From contig OX155951.1 in the NCBI GenBank assembly GCA_944548615.1, forward strand, positions 41,211,964 through 41,275,963: 64,000 nt of DNA, in the 5' to 3' direction. The stretch is from Micropterix aruncella (lineage: Eukaryota; Arthropoda; Insecta; Lepidoptera; Micropterigidae). Both the position numbers and the translations under genes were made by a program. Below, piece by piece: positions 44,042 through 56,877 of the stretch. The notes under the pieces were generated by a model. That model did no database searches and had not been told where the DNA came from. It saw only the letters and a program-made list of their open reading frames with translations. Numbering within the stretch: position 1 is the first letter of the stretch; every line of letters begins with the position of its first letter.

Positions 44042-45632
44042 CTATTAATTTATTAATGTTATTTTAATGTAAAGCTGTGGTATAGCGCTGTCATAATGTC
44101 AACTTCAACTTTATATTCAATCATTCGAAATATGGAGATTGTGTTTTCAGTTAGGTGTAACTAAAAGCATGCAAGATGGATTATCTTGAGGAAATACAGA
44201 ATTATAAAAAAAGTGTATTATATGCTCAATGTAGATAATTCATCGTATTGATATTTTGTTCTTTTTTGTCTATTCCCAATTATAACGAAGAAGCTACTTT
44301 CCATGGGCCTCAGTCATCACAATCGAGAAGAGAATGCGCAGATGAGGTATTTTGTGATATAGGTTGGTATAAGTTGTTGACAGTTTGCATCGATTGCTCT
44401 AATCTGCTTGGAATGCGACACTCGGAGTTATTACACCTTTCGCAGGTTTGCACTAATTATGAACAAAACTGTTACATTTACAGGGTAAGTAATTGATAAT
44501 ATGCAGCTCGGCTATATTGACGTGTTCAAAACGTCATCTATCACTCTCAAGAAGGCAATGTTTAATGACGGTCTTGACCTGTCGGTGAATTTGCAATATA
44601 ACAATTATAATATGTATTCATGAATATATTTAAATAACATGTACTAATGCCTATATTAATAACGTTGAAACGTATAGAAAATGCTGTATGAAAATATGTA
44701 TGTATATAATGCTGTATTCAAGAACATATTCCTGAATAATATTATAATGAAAATAAAATAAAATAGCATTTCGAATGGTGCTATTTTAGTGAGTTGAACC
44801 CCAATAAAAAATCAATAATAGACATGGATCTTGTGTTCACTATTAGATGTGGATAGTTACTTAGAGATATATGATTCGTGTAATTTTTCTGTCGAATTTC
44901 ATTCGCACTGTAGGTTTTAATGGCCAGATCAGTGTGATACTTTGCTGCCATGAATTTGTAATTGGAACGGTTTTACTAAATTTTCAATGTGGCGTTGAAC
45001 GCGCTCATTGCCGTCACGATAATATAAATTTGACTAATTATTTTTCTCGTCCAAAAAGACGGCAATTTTCTGCTTAGCGTGGTCGCAGCGAGCCGGCGAC
45101 CTTGGCTTCTTCGCACATCTTTTGTTCGCCGTTCGTGCGGCGACGCGACCTTGCCGAGAGCCTTGCCTTATACCAATGTCTACTGTACCAACATTTGGAT
45201 AGGTCCGACGTAATGGATCTCGTTTCCTAGAATAGCAAGAGCCTAATTCGTATCGCGGCCGTATTTCCTGCCACGAATGAGACAAATTGGATTCGGTGAA
45301 TGAGTTTCACGCTATTGATAATATCCAATCGAAATCTTTCAGCAACAGAATCAAATACAACGTCCTAATCCAACCTCCTAACTATTGGCAATTGACTAGT
45401 ATTATTATTACTAATTTGTTACTATTTGTATTTTTTAATTGTTTTTATTATCGTCCATATGATAATTTGTGAAATTAACCAAATGTTAATTATTAGTACT
45501 ATTGTCCATATGATAATTTGCGAAATTATTTTATTTCTTTTAGTGAAAATATCGTTAAATTTGGTTTATTATATATAATATAGAAAAAGTCAACATACAT
45601 ATCATTTACCTTACAATGTACATATATATGTA
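44042..45632. other. no gene recognised
   Basis: AT-rich, with a GC-richer patch at 45060-45290. A 51-bp direct duplication is listed separately. No coding motif seen. Confidence 0.45.
45451..45528 (+). repeat. short direct repeat, 51-bp spacing
   Basis: TCGTCCATATGATAATTTGT plus GAAATTA (45451-45477) recurs as TTGTCCATATGATAATTTGC plus GAAATTA at 45502-45528. Two of 27 bases differ. Confidence 0.85.
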
Positions 45633-46061
45633 CACTGAGAAAAATATAATGATTAATAGACGGAAATACGCATGTTTCAATAAGAATTACGTATATAACT
45701 CGGACTGGGGTCCATACGTATGAATTAACATGACGCGTAACGGTGTTGGCGTGACGTTACAGTGCCGTGATGTTAAAATTTCGAGTTAGCGTGCCGTGAT
45801 GTTTCGGATCTCGGTTCTAACATGACAGCATGACAGCATACGCACGTTTAATCAATCGCACACATGAATCATGTTGAAACTACAGTATACTGTTATTTCC
45901 ATATTAACCGTATGGAAAATGTTGATACATATAATCGAGTAATGGAGTTTCGACAAAATTCCTTGTAATTCAACAGAATTACGATTAAAACATAGTTATT
46001 TTGTATAAAGCCGTAATAACAAAATGGTTATGTAATAATCAATCCAATATTTTTCTCAGTG
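45633..46061. mobile_element. 429-bp TIR element (CACTGAGAAAAATAT ends)
   Basis: It starts CACTGAGAAAAATATAATGA and ends with the inverted repeat ATATTTTTCTCAGTG. The 15-bp TIRs are perfect and are followed by weaker similarity. It is flanked by TA on both sides, compatible with a TA target-site duplication. The interior has repeated GTGCCGTGATGTT words (45761, 45791) and no transposase. It is a non-autonomous DNA transposon. Confidence 0.75.
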
Positions 46062-47224
46062 TATTAAATACATATTTTGTTAATTTTTACTTCACTTAGC
46101 GTAGGAATTCCTACAAACTGGTTTATAAAAAAAATCAAAAAAATATAACAAATAAGCTTTTTTAGAGAATATTATCGAATATAACAAACGCGAAGCATAG
46201 AGAAATATTTTGCATTTTAGTGCGATGAAGTTCTGACCAGTGTCCACCGCAAAAACATCATTCGTTTTCAAACTATTACTAGAGCGCATGACGTCATAAC
46301 CGCACACATATCCCAAACAGAAAAAGCGCGAATTGGTCCGATGGCCGCCGCAGGCCATCCGAAAAATAGAACTTCTCCCCCAATACGGTTCATTTCCTGG
46401 CCAAACTTCAATAACCGCATTTCGTCGGTTACATAGTAAATACGGCTTCCTCGCAGATATTTTTGTATCGAAATCGAAGCAGGCGTTCGAAATTCTGTTT
46501 GCTCTCCTCGCGAAATTGGCGGAAGCCACTCACCTGGAAGTAATCCCTCCTTTCTCGTTAGACCACTCTATTTGCGAGGCGCCGTCGCGACGCTCTTCTC
46601 GGACTTATTGTCGTCTCGCCGGTCGGTCATTATTGATTAATAGATGTCTTTCCCATCGCTGAAAGGCTGCGTAAATTAAAATAACCGGGTTTATTCACTG
46701 TTTCCTGTCAAAGTTTTGAATTCAACTTAAGGATCAAATTTCTCGACACTCAATTGCCCTTTCGGAACCGGGCCAACGCAAATAAACAGGAAAGTAAAGC
46801 CTTTCAAAATATTATCATCCACTTTGGCCGATTTACTCATAGATTTCGAGATATTTACGAACAACTAAAAAGTTACAAGTTGCAAAATATATTTCTCCTA
46901 ATAAGTTTGACAAAAGTCGTATGGGTGGGTTTTTGTAAAATGTAGAAAGTACTCGTAGTTTCCCCTTGTCTTAAAGGATACGTGTGCAAAGTTTCATCAA
47001 GAGCCGATAAAAACATTATAATTTGAAGTCCGATAGTCTGATATTGAAACTCACGACGGTATGTTTTCAACCCTCGGAAATTTATTTGTTAGGGGTGTTA
47101 GTGCACGCAGACTAATGAATAATGGTGGCTTATTCAATGAGGACGACTTTTTCGTATATAATTACATAATTGCATAATTACGGAGATCGGCCGCCCACGA
47201 GTTGTCGTAACGGGAAAACCACCG
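46062..47224. other. no gene recognised
   Basis: GC-richer at 46230-46660. Two long frames overlap in opposite strands (46092-46529 minus, 46333-46662 plus) and neither has a recognisable domain. Confidence 0.45.
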
Positions 47225-47994
47225 ATCGGTGGCATTAGCATTCCAGCAGTTAAAAGCAGAAATAAGTCGGTTGAAGACGAGCTACGGGACGACCGTCGAC
47301 ATCAAAACAGGCGAAAACTTCCAAAAAGTGGCAAAACTGGTTCACTCAAACAGGCGATTGACTATTGTGAACGAAGAAACGAACATCTCGTATGGATCCG
47401 TGCAAAGCATTTTATCCGATCATTTCTAAATTAGACGATCAAGTGCGAAATTTGCTTCCAGATTTTCGACTGGCAACAGAAGGAAAATCGTGTGTTGAAT
47501 TGGTGGGGTCCATTGAAGAATCGTCTTTAATCAGATCCGTACTCCATGGCCAATATTATAACTGGAGATGAAAGTTGGGTCTGTGGACATGACATCGATG
47601 AAAATGCAGAGTTCCCGATGAAAACGAGTGGCTCCCCTCACTCTAAAAAGGCACGTCAGTCAAAATCGAATGTGAAGGACATGGTCTTTATTTTATTTTT
47701 TTGTTGTGAGATCAAAGCTCGTTCCAAGCGGAACAACTGTACACTCCAAATATTATAAGGGCTTACTGGAACGATTTGGAAGCTATGTACGGAGAAAAAG
47801 GCCAGAAAAATGGGCCAATGGCTTTCTCCTTCATCACGACAGCGCCCCGTGTTATACCTTACTTCTGATCCGCGAGTTTTTAGCCGAAAAAATATGTCAT
47901 GCGACTTTTGACTCTTCTCAAAAAATAAAGACCTTCCTAGAAGAAAAATGTTTGGATACCATTCCCGAGAATGAGAGTCTACGACAAAGCAGCT
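47225..47994 (+). pseudogene. mariner-type transposase pseudogene
   Basis: Fragments in different frames follow the mariner order. They are VAKLVHSNRRLTI and NISYGSVQSILSDHF (47310-47428, the DNA-binding HTH end), ITGDESWVCGHD (47555, first catalytic Asp) and SPHSKKARQSKSNVK (47635). Then come VPSGTTVHSKYY (47720) and RRKRPEKWANGFLLHHDSAP (47795, second catalytic Asp). The segment after RICHATF-like residues, where PPYSPDLAP and the third Asp should be, is lost. Stops and frameshifts separate the pieces. It belongs to the Tc1/mariner superfamily and is dead. Confidence 0.92.
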
Positions 47995-48019
47995 GAAGGT
48001 CCTTCCGTAAGAATCATTC

Positions 48020-48205
48020 TAGATATTTTTTTATTTATTTATTAATTTTAATGTTAATATCAAAATACTATTGCCGTTGCTACATTATATAGACGATAAC
48101 CAATGGCAAAACATTAACTGAGTGAACTCTTCATATCTATACCTGTTTAACACCGCCCAACTGGGATAAACCCGTTCCAGGGCTATATGCTTCCAATCAT
48201 GGAAT
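48020..48205 (-). mobile_element. LINE-type 3' tail
   Basis: The plus strand starts TTTTTTATTTATTTATTAAT and ends near CCCAACTGGGATAAACCCGT and TCCAGGG, paralleling 22795-22936. It is inserted just after the mariner remnant. Confidence 0.5.
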
Positions 48206-48328
48206 CAAGGTTGAGATAAGTGCATCGCTAGCCAAGGCGAGTACTTTGAAGGAGTATAATTAAAATTTAATGTAAGCTTAATACTATGTTTGTAATAAAA
48301 TCATTCACCGTATTTGTTGATCACACCT

Positions 48329-49110
<782 letters not shown>

Positions 49111-49154
49111 ATAAGGTTTGTAAAGAAATCCGTTTATAGGATGATGTTTTTATT

Positions 49155-49407
<253 letters not shown>

Positions 49408-50727
49408 TATATATAAAATTCTCGTGTCACAATGTTCGTTCCCGTACTCCTCCGAAACGGCTTGACCGATTCTCATGAAATTTTGTGAGCATATTGAGTA
49501 GGTCTGAGAATCGGCCAACATCTATTTTTTATACCCCTTAGTGATAAGGGTTGTCCACCCTTAACATTTTTCTTTAATTTTTAGACATTTTTTAAATTTC
49601 TTTATTTTTTTTATTATGTCGCATTAAAAAATACATACAACCCTAAATTTTTACCCTTTTATCACCAACCCCTATTTTTTAATAGCCATTTTAGTAATTT
49701 AATCATTTTTCATCCCCGGTCGATAACTGATAAAATCGTCATTTAATTAGTTATCCCCGCCAGTTGTCTACAGGTGTCACTTCTGACCCAGTAAACAGTA
49801 CACAGTTGTCGGCCATCATTATTGTTTATGCATCAAGTGTAGTAGTAACGTTGACAATTATTATTTTGCTATCTCAGTGTAACTCTCATATTAACTATTA
49901 ATCATTCCTATTTTATTAATAATAATAAAATTATCAATTTAGAGTGTATTTTGCACGATTAGTTAATCAAGTGATTTTCATAACCTCAAAAGTACTCATC
50001 ACGTGGCACGAGCTTCCACCAACAACGGCTTTTGTGTTGTAAGTATACTTTTTTTTATTTATATCGAAAATGTTGTTGGAAACGGTCAAAAAAGATTCGG
50101 TGGAATTTAATTTTTATTAAAATTGGGCAAACTTTTTTTTGTATTCATTTTTTTTTACCATTTCTAACCATATATTTTCGATATGATTATGAAAAATAAA
50201 AATTTTCGCTTTTGTAAAACAGTCTAATGTTTACATGAATATGTAAATGAATGTGTGTACAACCAAATATTAAATACATTATAACTAGGGCCAAGATTTT
50301 TGCCGTGATTTCATTTTAACATTTTACAATTAATGCTCTTAAGTTTTTGACATTACGGCAAATATATTTGATCTTATAAAAATGTAATTTTAATTTTATT
50401 TTATTAAAAAAATGTAATTGAACAATTAAGATTTTCATAGTTTCCAAAAATTTGAATCAATCATTATGAATTTATTTTGAAATATCGATGGAAATATTGG
50501 TTGTATGAAAAAATTATAAGAGACAATTTTTTTCGTGAAATTTAATTTTTTACAACTTTTGTCTGAAAAATTTTTTCATAAAATTTATATTTTTGCTATA
50601 ATTTCATAAATTCAAACTAATCATTTCAAAACTGCGGCAAAAATCCTGGCCCTAATTATACCTTTAACATTTTTCATGATTAAGTAATTTCATTAATTCT
50701 ATTTATGTGTGTTTTGTACAGTGAGCA

Positions 50728-50937
50728 ATGCCAAGAAAACGCAAAGGGACTGATTTGAACCGTAATACAAGTAAATCTCGAAGCTTGGGAAATAGAAGAT
50801 CCGAAAGAACCGAAGAACAAATCCAGCAACAAAATACTGATGCACGTGTCAGAATGGCGCAATTGCGTCAAGAAGAGTCAGAAGATACACGAGCTGAACG
50901 CAATGAAGTACGCCAAATCGAACTGCATCTGATTTAA
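50728..50937 (+). pseudogene. Helitron replicase-helicase N-terminal remnant
   Basis: A 69-codon frame starts MPRKRKGTDLNR and is rich in Arg, Glu and Gln (RRSERTEEQIQQQNTDARVR). It ends at a TAA that overlaps the next frame's ATG region. It resembles the basic N-terminus that precedes the Rep domain in Helitron proteins of this type. About a thousand residues expected between it and the helicase are absent, and the downstream frame is shifted. The deletion junction must lie near 50880-50940. Confidence 0.65.
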
Positions 50938-52382
50938 TGAATACTGAAATGAATCGTGAACTGCAGTACAGCACTGTAGAAATGGCAGCGATTGTTGCCC
51001 GCAATGTCCCACTAATGAATGAGGAACAAAGAACCATTTATGATCGCATTATGCTCGCAGTTTCAGCTGGACAAGGTGGGTTCTTCTTTTTGGATGCACC
51101 GGGTGGAACTGGCAAAACATTCGTTAATTCGCTAATTCTTGCTGAAATACGATCAAATAATGGCATCGCATTGGCCGTTGCATCATCGGGCATTGCAGCA
51201 ACTTAATTGGATGGAGGCAGAACAGCTCATTCAGTATTTAAGCTGCCACTAAATATTCAGAATAACCCTGACGCAGTATGCAACATTAAGAAACAATCGT
51301 CCATGGCCACCGTGCTGAAACAGTGTAAAATTATCATCTGGGATGAATGTACTATGGCACACAAACATTCGCTTGAGGCGTTGAACAGGACATTGAAAGA
51401 TATTAAAAACAACGACAAACTATTTGGCGGAAATCTGTTGGTCCTTTCAGGTGATTTCAGGCAAACAATTCCAGTCATTCCACGTTCAACATACGCTGAT
51501 GAGATCAACGCTTGCTTAAAATCATCTCCATTGTGGCGTAATGTTGAAAAAGTACAGCTGAAAGTAAATATGCGCGTTCAAATGCTTCAAGATCCATCCA
51601 CTGTAACATTTTCAAAACAACTCTTAGATATCGGTGATGGAAAAGTTGCTATAGATGAAACTGGATACGTAAAATTACCGACCGATTTCTGCACAATCGC
51701 TGATTCGCAAGATACTCTCATTGAACAAATATTTCCCGATGTACACACACAGTACATAAATCATGAGTGGCTTGCAGAAAGAGCAATTTTAGCGGCAAAA
51801 AATGTAGACGTTGACAATTTAAATCTGAAGATACAAATGTTGTTGCCAGGGAACTTGGTATCATATAAATCTATTGATACAGTTTGCGACGACAACGAAG
51901 CAGTAAATTTTCCCACAGAGTTTTTGAACTCACTGGATTTGCCAGGCATCCCACCGCATAATTTACAATTAAAGGTTGGATCTGCGATTATCTTGCTTCG
52001 TAATTTGAACCCGCCCCGGCTGTGCAACGGTACGCGATTAGTCATTCAAAAATTAATGAAAAACGTGATCGAAGCCAGCATTTTAAATGGCAAGTTCCGA
52101 GGTGAAAATATATTAATACCACGGATTCCTATTATACCTACAGATGTGCCAATTCAATTCAAACGTATTCAGTTTCCGATTAGATTGGCATTTGCAATGA
52201 CAATCAACAAATCCCAAGGTCAAACGATGTCTATTTGTTGCTTAGATTTGAGAACAGCATGTTTTTCACACGGACAATTATACGTGGCATGCTCTCGAGT
52301 GGGTAAACCATCCAGTTTGTTTGTGTTAGCTAAAGATGGACTAACAAAAAATATTGTTCACGCTATAGCATTAAGAGATTGA
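50937..52382 (+). pseudogene. PIF1-type helicase domain of Helitron, one nonsense codon
   Basis: A continuous frame of 482 codons is broken only by TAA at 51204-51206. The first part (89 residues) holds the Walker A motif DAPGGTGKTF (residues about 53-62) and ASSGIAAT. The part after the stop holds Walker B IIWDECTMAH, motif SGDFRQTIPVIP and the C-terminal AMTINKSQGQT and YVACSRVG motifs, ending KNIVHAIALRD. In functional Helitrons this superfamily 1 helicase unwinds the strand cut by Rep. The stop falls where leucine is expected (TTA to TAA, one substitution). Otherwise the frame is clean, so inactivation is recent. Confidence 0.92.
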
Positions 52383-52590
52383 TATTGTTTGTTAGTGTTA
52401 CTGTCGTAATTGAATAATTAATGATATATAATTTTAAGGAATAAATTATAATAACTTAAAAATAATGTTTGCCTTTTGTTATTTTTATATTCCCTCATCG
52501 TTCACAGTGCTCCATGCCTATTTCACGCATATACCACATTCTTACACACTTTTTTGTCTACACTAGAAATTACTTAAAAATTATTTATAT

Positions 52591-52608
52591 GGCAAAACAA
52601 CGTTTGCC
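52591..52608 (+). terminator. Helitron 3' terminal hairpin
   Basis: GGCAAA and TTTGCC pair around a 6-nt loop, followed 8 nt later by the terminal CTAG. This is the rolling-circle termination signal of Helitrons. Confidence 0.85.
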
Positions 52609-52618
52609 GGGTCAGCTA

Positions 52619-52619
<1 letters not shown>

Positions 52620-52655
<36 letters not shown>

Positions 52656-52668
52656 TATATAAATATAT
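52620..52668. repeat. (TA)n array right of the Helitron
   Basis: Continuation of the TA tract into which the Helitron inserted, ending in AAATATATAAATATATAC. Confidence 0.9.
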
Positions 52669-53277
52669 ACATGGATGGAAGATAGATATCATTATGACAA
52701 GTTAGGCTGTTTAAAACGATGGTATGCCTGCTCTTTCTGCGTAATTTGGTACCTTCCTCTATAAAACACTCTCTTTTTTGTATGCGATTTAAAAACAGCA
52801 CCGACGTTTATCTATTATTTTTCTTTCCGATCATCAATCTCCTCTCAATGACAGTTTCATCGCGTATTCGTTATCGTTTCTGTGTGAACTCATATCGGGT
52901 AACGATCGCAAACATGTCGTAATTGGAAAAACATACAAATCCTGACAGTTACTGATTTTCTTATTTGTACAAGCGGGCGGGCTCTGTGACGTCACACAAT
53001 CGACTGGCCGATCGGCTCGCACAATAGAAGGCATCATTAATATATTTCGCAAGTGTGCGGACGTCCGCCCACCACGTCACCGACATGTTGATTTTCTCAG
53101 CGCCGTTTACACGCCTGCGAAATTTCCAAAACCAACCGGATTTTTGTATTTTAATTATCTTTTATTGCTCCGGCTTACCAACTTTTTTTTTCGAGATGGA
53201 AACGGAAATATCCATTTTGAGCCCCCCTGATAAAACTATTTCCAGATTGAAGTCTGTCTGTCTGACTGTCTGCGTGT
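52669..53277. other. no gene recognised
   Basis: Unassigned. It ends in a CTGTCTGTCTGACTGTCTG patch just before the family A fragment. Confidence 0.45.
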
Positions 53278-53418
53278 CCAGACGGAGATATTCTTTCAAA
53301 CTGGTAGTCAGGGGGCGAGGCTGCCGGTGTTTATATTTCCCGGTGCCTCGCCGTAAGGCGTTGGCATCTGACGGGCGAGTGGCGTAACTAGACAGTGAAC
53401 TGTTTTCGCCCCAAGTAT
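53278..53418 (-). mobile_element. family A repeat, copy 8 (internal fragment)
   Basis: The reverse complement reads GCGAAAACAGTTCACTGTCT, AGTTACGCCACTCGCCCGTC, CCAACGCCTTACGGCGAG, TACCAGTTTGAAAGAATATC. This is collinear with copies 1 and 3 over about 140 bp. Both ends are truncated. Confidence 0.7.
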
Positions 53419-54188
53419 TTCTGTTGTGTATCATTGTTTAGTGTTTTTCTGTCTTAAATTCATTTGATTAATACATAAAATGACGAAAGGTGTTTACGTT
53501 TATTTATTTAATGGTTCCAAGGTGAATTGTAGAGGATAGAGGCCGCTGTGCAACATTGTATTTAAAGCCCGGATAGAAAAAATATTGAAAGTCGTTAAAA
53601 CTGCCCATGTTAAGAATTTTACCCCCCCCCCCCCCTCCCCCCCCGCCTCCTTCCCCACTCCAATTCTCCATATTGGACCAAATAAAAATGTAGTTTCGCT
53701 CGGCACTATGGTCTCGTCTATTAGGCTAGCTCTCTGAGCATGTATGAATAAAATGTTTAATTCATCGCATGGCTTGTCGCGCGATGCGCGGAATAAGTAC
53801 GAAATTGATTCCCTTGTATGGATGGCCCGGCAGTCTGACGCCCGCGATGATTAATGGGCATCGCTGAAAATTCACCGTTTTCAATTTTGTCCGCCGTTCT
53901 CTTTATCGGCGACTTCTGATCCTCGCGGCGCGACACGGCGTTTATTTCGGGGACCGATATATTGAATATTATTAACATCGACCTATCACCTCACTTTTCA
54001 TGTCGTCGTGCCGGTCGTTTGTGTCCCTTTTTATTCGTACATGCACGGCGGTATAATTGTAGAACGGCCATTGTGCGTGGAATTAATCATCCTTTGTTAT
54101 TTTGATTGCTATTTTGTCTTCGTGGCTATTTTTGTTATCAAGGCTACTGGATCAGTAGTTCATACGATGTGAATAAGGTTATAAAGAG
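53419..54188. other. no gene recognised
   Basis: Holds a C-rich run at 53622-53644 and a GC-richer stretch at 53750-54070. The minus-strand frame 53978-53757 has no known motif. Confidence 0.45.
53622..53644. repeat. poly(C) tract C14-T-C8
   Basis: Fourteen C, one T, eight C, then GCCTCC. It is the third long C/G homopolymer in the window. Confidence 0.9.
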
Positions 54189-54800
54189 TATTTATTTCCA
54201 TTACAACTATCACAGTTGTGGAGGAATGGCCAACTATATTAAATTATTCTTAAATAGTTACTCAATTTAACAAAGAATGATAACAGTAAATTACTTCAAA
54301 ATTATTCCAATTAACAATATTACAATTGAAATTTAAAAATGAGCACTATATTTTAAAATGTTAAATACGATGTTGTTTTCAAAGCAATTTATAATATCGT
54401 CATACATGTTGCTTTAAGGCACATACACCCGGATGGATCTCTTGAAAATATTGAAGGTTTTAAGCGCTTTTACATTATCAGGCAATTTAATCAAACGTTA
54501 AAATCCTATGTAGAAACTAGTCGCCTGGAACTTGGCCCTCATTGGTGTGGTTGGTTGGAGGTTTTATTCCTGGTGTTATACCGATGTATTTGTACTTCCT
54601 CGGGCGATATTGCCGAGCTCGTATTGCAATGGAATTCGCAAAGAGCTTCTTGAGCAAAAATTACGTATAGGGTCAATATTCCTAGTTTTTTGAAGTGTTC
54701 CCTAAGTGACTACCGTGGATCTACTACCGCATGTATGCTCTTTTCTGCACACTAAATCTACTGTTGATGTGCGCTGCAATACCCCAGAGAAGAATATTAA
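54189..54800 (-). pseudogene. CR1-like LINE RT tail (family D copy 1)
   Basis: On the minus strand the 5' part reads SLREHFKKLGILTLYVIFAQ, EALCEFHCNT and then HRYNTRNKTSNQP. Frameshifted pieces include IFKRSIRVYVP. The order (S-x-R-x-x-FKxLxILTLxxxY..E, then Y-x-TR-x-x-x, then FKRxIRVYLL) is the C-terminal end of CR1-type RT proteins. The 3' end is A-rich (AATAAATA). Many stops disable it. Two further copies follow in the same orientation. Confidence 0.75.
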
Positions 54801-55559
54801 CTTAGACTGTTGAGTCTAGATGAGAAACTATGTTTATGAGGAGAATTTACAACTGTTTTTTTTGTTAAAATAGATCTGGAAAATTGTGCATCGCTTAAAT
54901 TTTATGTTTTAAATGGGGTTTCGATCAATCCTGAGCTGACCTAAATCAACCAAAAGGATGGCCCTTGAAACGCCGTCAGACTCTGCGGGGAAATTAAGTT
55001 TCCGCGAGTCGGTTCATCCGCGACGAATTACGACAATTGTCGACGAGTTTCCGCCGGCAAATTAAGATAAAAAGGAGAACAGGGACTCGACCGTTCCACT
55101 AATCACATCCCGCAACTTCTGAGGACTCTTAACGAACGGCAGAGACCCGGAGAACCGGGGGGAGACGCGCCGCGCCCTGCCGCGCCGCGAACTTTGAATA
55201 ATCCATCGCGGCCTCCCTCAGGGGTCCATTACGGAGGGGACTTTGATCTTAATTGACATCTGTTGACATCCGGGCGGCTGAGATTCGCTTACACTTACAC
55301 TACTGGTAAACAGTTAGGCCTCGGTGAAGGCTTTACAGACGAGGAAACGAGCCGAGATGCAAATGCGGCTAAAGCGTTTGCTTCTACTCACTTCATTTTG
55401 GTTTACAGCGACGACGTCAGTGTATCAAATACAATGTTAATGGGCAAATGTATCAAAAATAACATAAAATGGATAAATACCTTATGCAATGGAGTTTGAT
55501 ACTAACCGAAGAGGAATAACCATATGGAGGAATAACCGATAAACTAAAAAGAATGAAGA
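54801..55559. other. no gene recognised; CpG-rich block
   Basis: CpG-rich from 54960 to 55270 with a CGCGCCGCGCCCTGCCGCGC core. The 78-codon frame at 55263-55499 lacks a recognised motif. It may be a conserved regulatory block between LINE tails. Confidence 0.4.
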
Positions 55560-56185
55560 ATATTTATTTTTATTACAACCATTACAATTGTTTAGGAATT
55601 ACCGAGTATATTAAATTAATTCAAATTAGATACTCAATTTAACAAAAAATGATATCCAGTAAATTACTCCAAAATTATTACAATTAAGAAAAAAGATTAT
55701 AGTATAATAATTGTCAATTTAAAAAATCGTATATTTAATTACATTGTTAAGTACGATATTGTTTTTAAAGTATTTTAAAATGTCATTATGCGCATACATG
55801 TGGATTTTCAGCAGACACACATGGATGGTTCTCTTGAAAATGTTAATGTTTTCAATCGCCTATAATTTATGAGACAATTTATAAAAAAGTTTAAGTCCTT
55901 GGTAGAGACTAGTCGCCTGGAACATGGCTGTACATGGTATGATCGGTTGGAAGAAATGAATTTATTCCTGGTTTCATGCCAACATGCTTTACTAGTGCCG
56001 AGCTCTTAGTGCAATAGAATTCGCAAAGAGCTTCTTGAGCAAAAATTGCATATACGGTCAATATCCCTAGATTTTGGTTCACCACATGACTGGCGTGGAC
56101 GAATACCCACTATCGCACGTATGGCTCTTTTCTGCAGATAAAATACACTGTTGATCTACTGTAGACGAGATATGACATAGAGAGG
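55560..56185 (-). pseudogene. CR1-like LINE RT tail (family D copy 2)
   Basis: Collinear with copy 1: TATTTATTTTTATTACAACC at the 3' end, ACTAGTCGCCTGGAACATGG, GCAAAGAGCTTCTTGAGCAA and GCTCTTTTCTGCAGA-type blocks in the same order. It is decayed by substitutions and indels, with no intact frame. Confidence 0.75.
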
Positions 56186-56877
56186 TGAGCTCACAACGAC
56201 TAAAGTTTGATATTAAAATCGAGATCAAGATACACTCTGGAGAAGTGACTCATAACAATCCGGCATTTCCAGCATCTAGTTCCAATTGTATACTTTAAAT
56301 GCTTTCCATAAAAAATGTAAAACAGCCATGACACAGATAGCAGGCACTCTATAGATACTAGACAATCGAGTCTACTAGACAATCGAGTATTTGCAACTAT
56401 AAATGAACCGTCTCTTTATAATAAGCGACAGTAAACTATCAAGTTAGTATCGTCTAATGCCGTAATCGTCGCGAAGCACGTAGAACACTCTCGCTTTCCC
56501 GGCATTTATAATAGCCGCGCGTCAGTCACCTCGGCTCCTTTCGACTCGCTCCACCCTGACCGGGAGCGGAGAATTCATTCCGATGAAGAATGTAAAGAGA
56601 TTTATGCTTCAAGTTTTGCTATTTTTTGTTTCCATTGTCGATTTGTGCGACTGTCGCGTATCTCGCGAGCGGAACTTGTTCGCTAAAACTTGGGGAAGTT
56701 TTATGAACTCCGCGATAGAGATTTGGGAGTATTTGCCGTATTGATCTTTATGTAACTTGGTTTATCTTTTGCGAATGGGGACCGATAGAATTAAACTTGC
56801 TGAAGTGATGAACGCTTGTTTGCATGGATATTTTAACCTTTAGCTGTTTCAGGATATTTAATGTTGTTCTTATCGGT
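56186..56877. other. no gene recognised
   Basis: GC-richer at 56440-56600 and 56640-56720. The left target duplication of family A copy 4, TGTTCTTATCGGT, is at 56865-56877. Confidence 0.45.
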
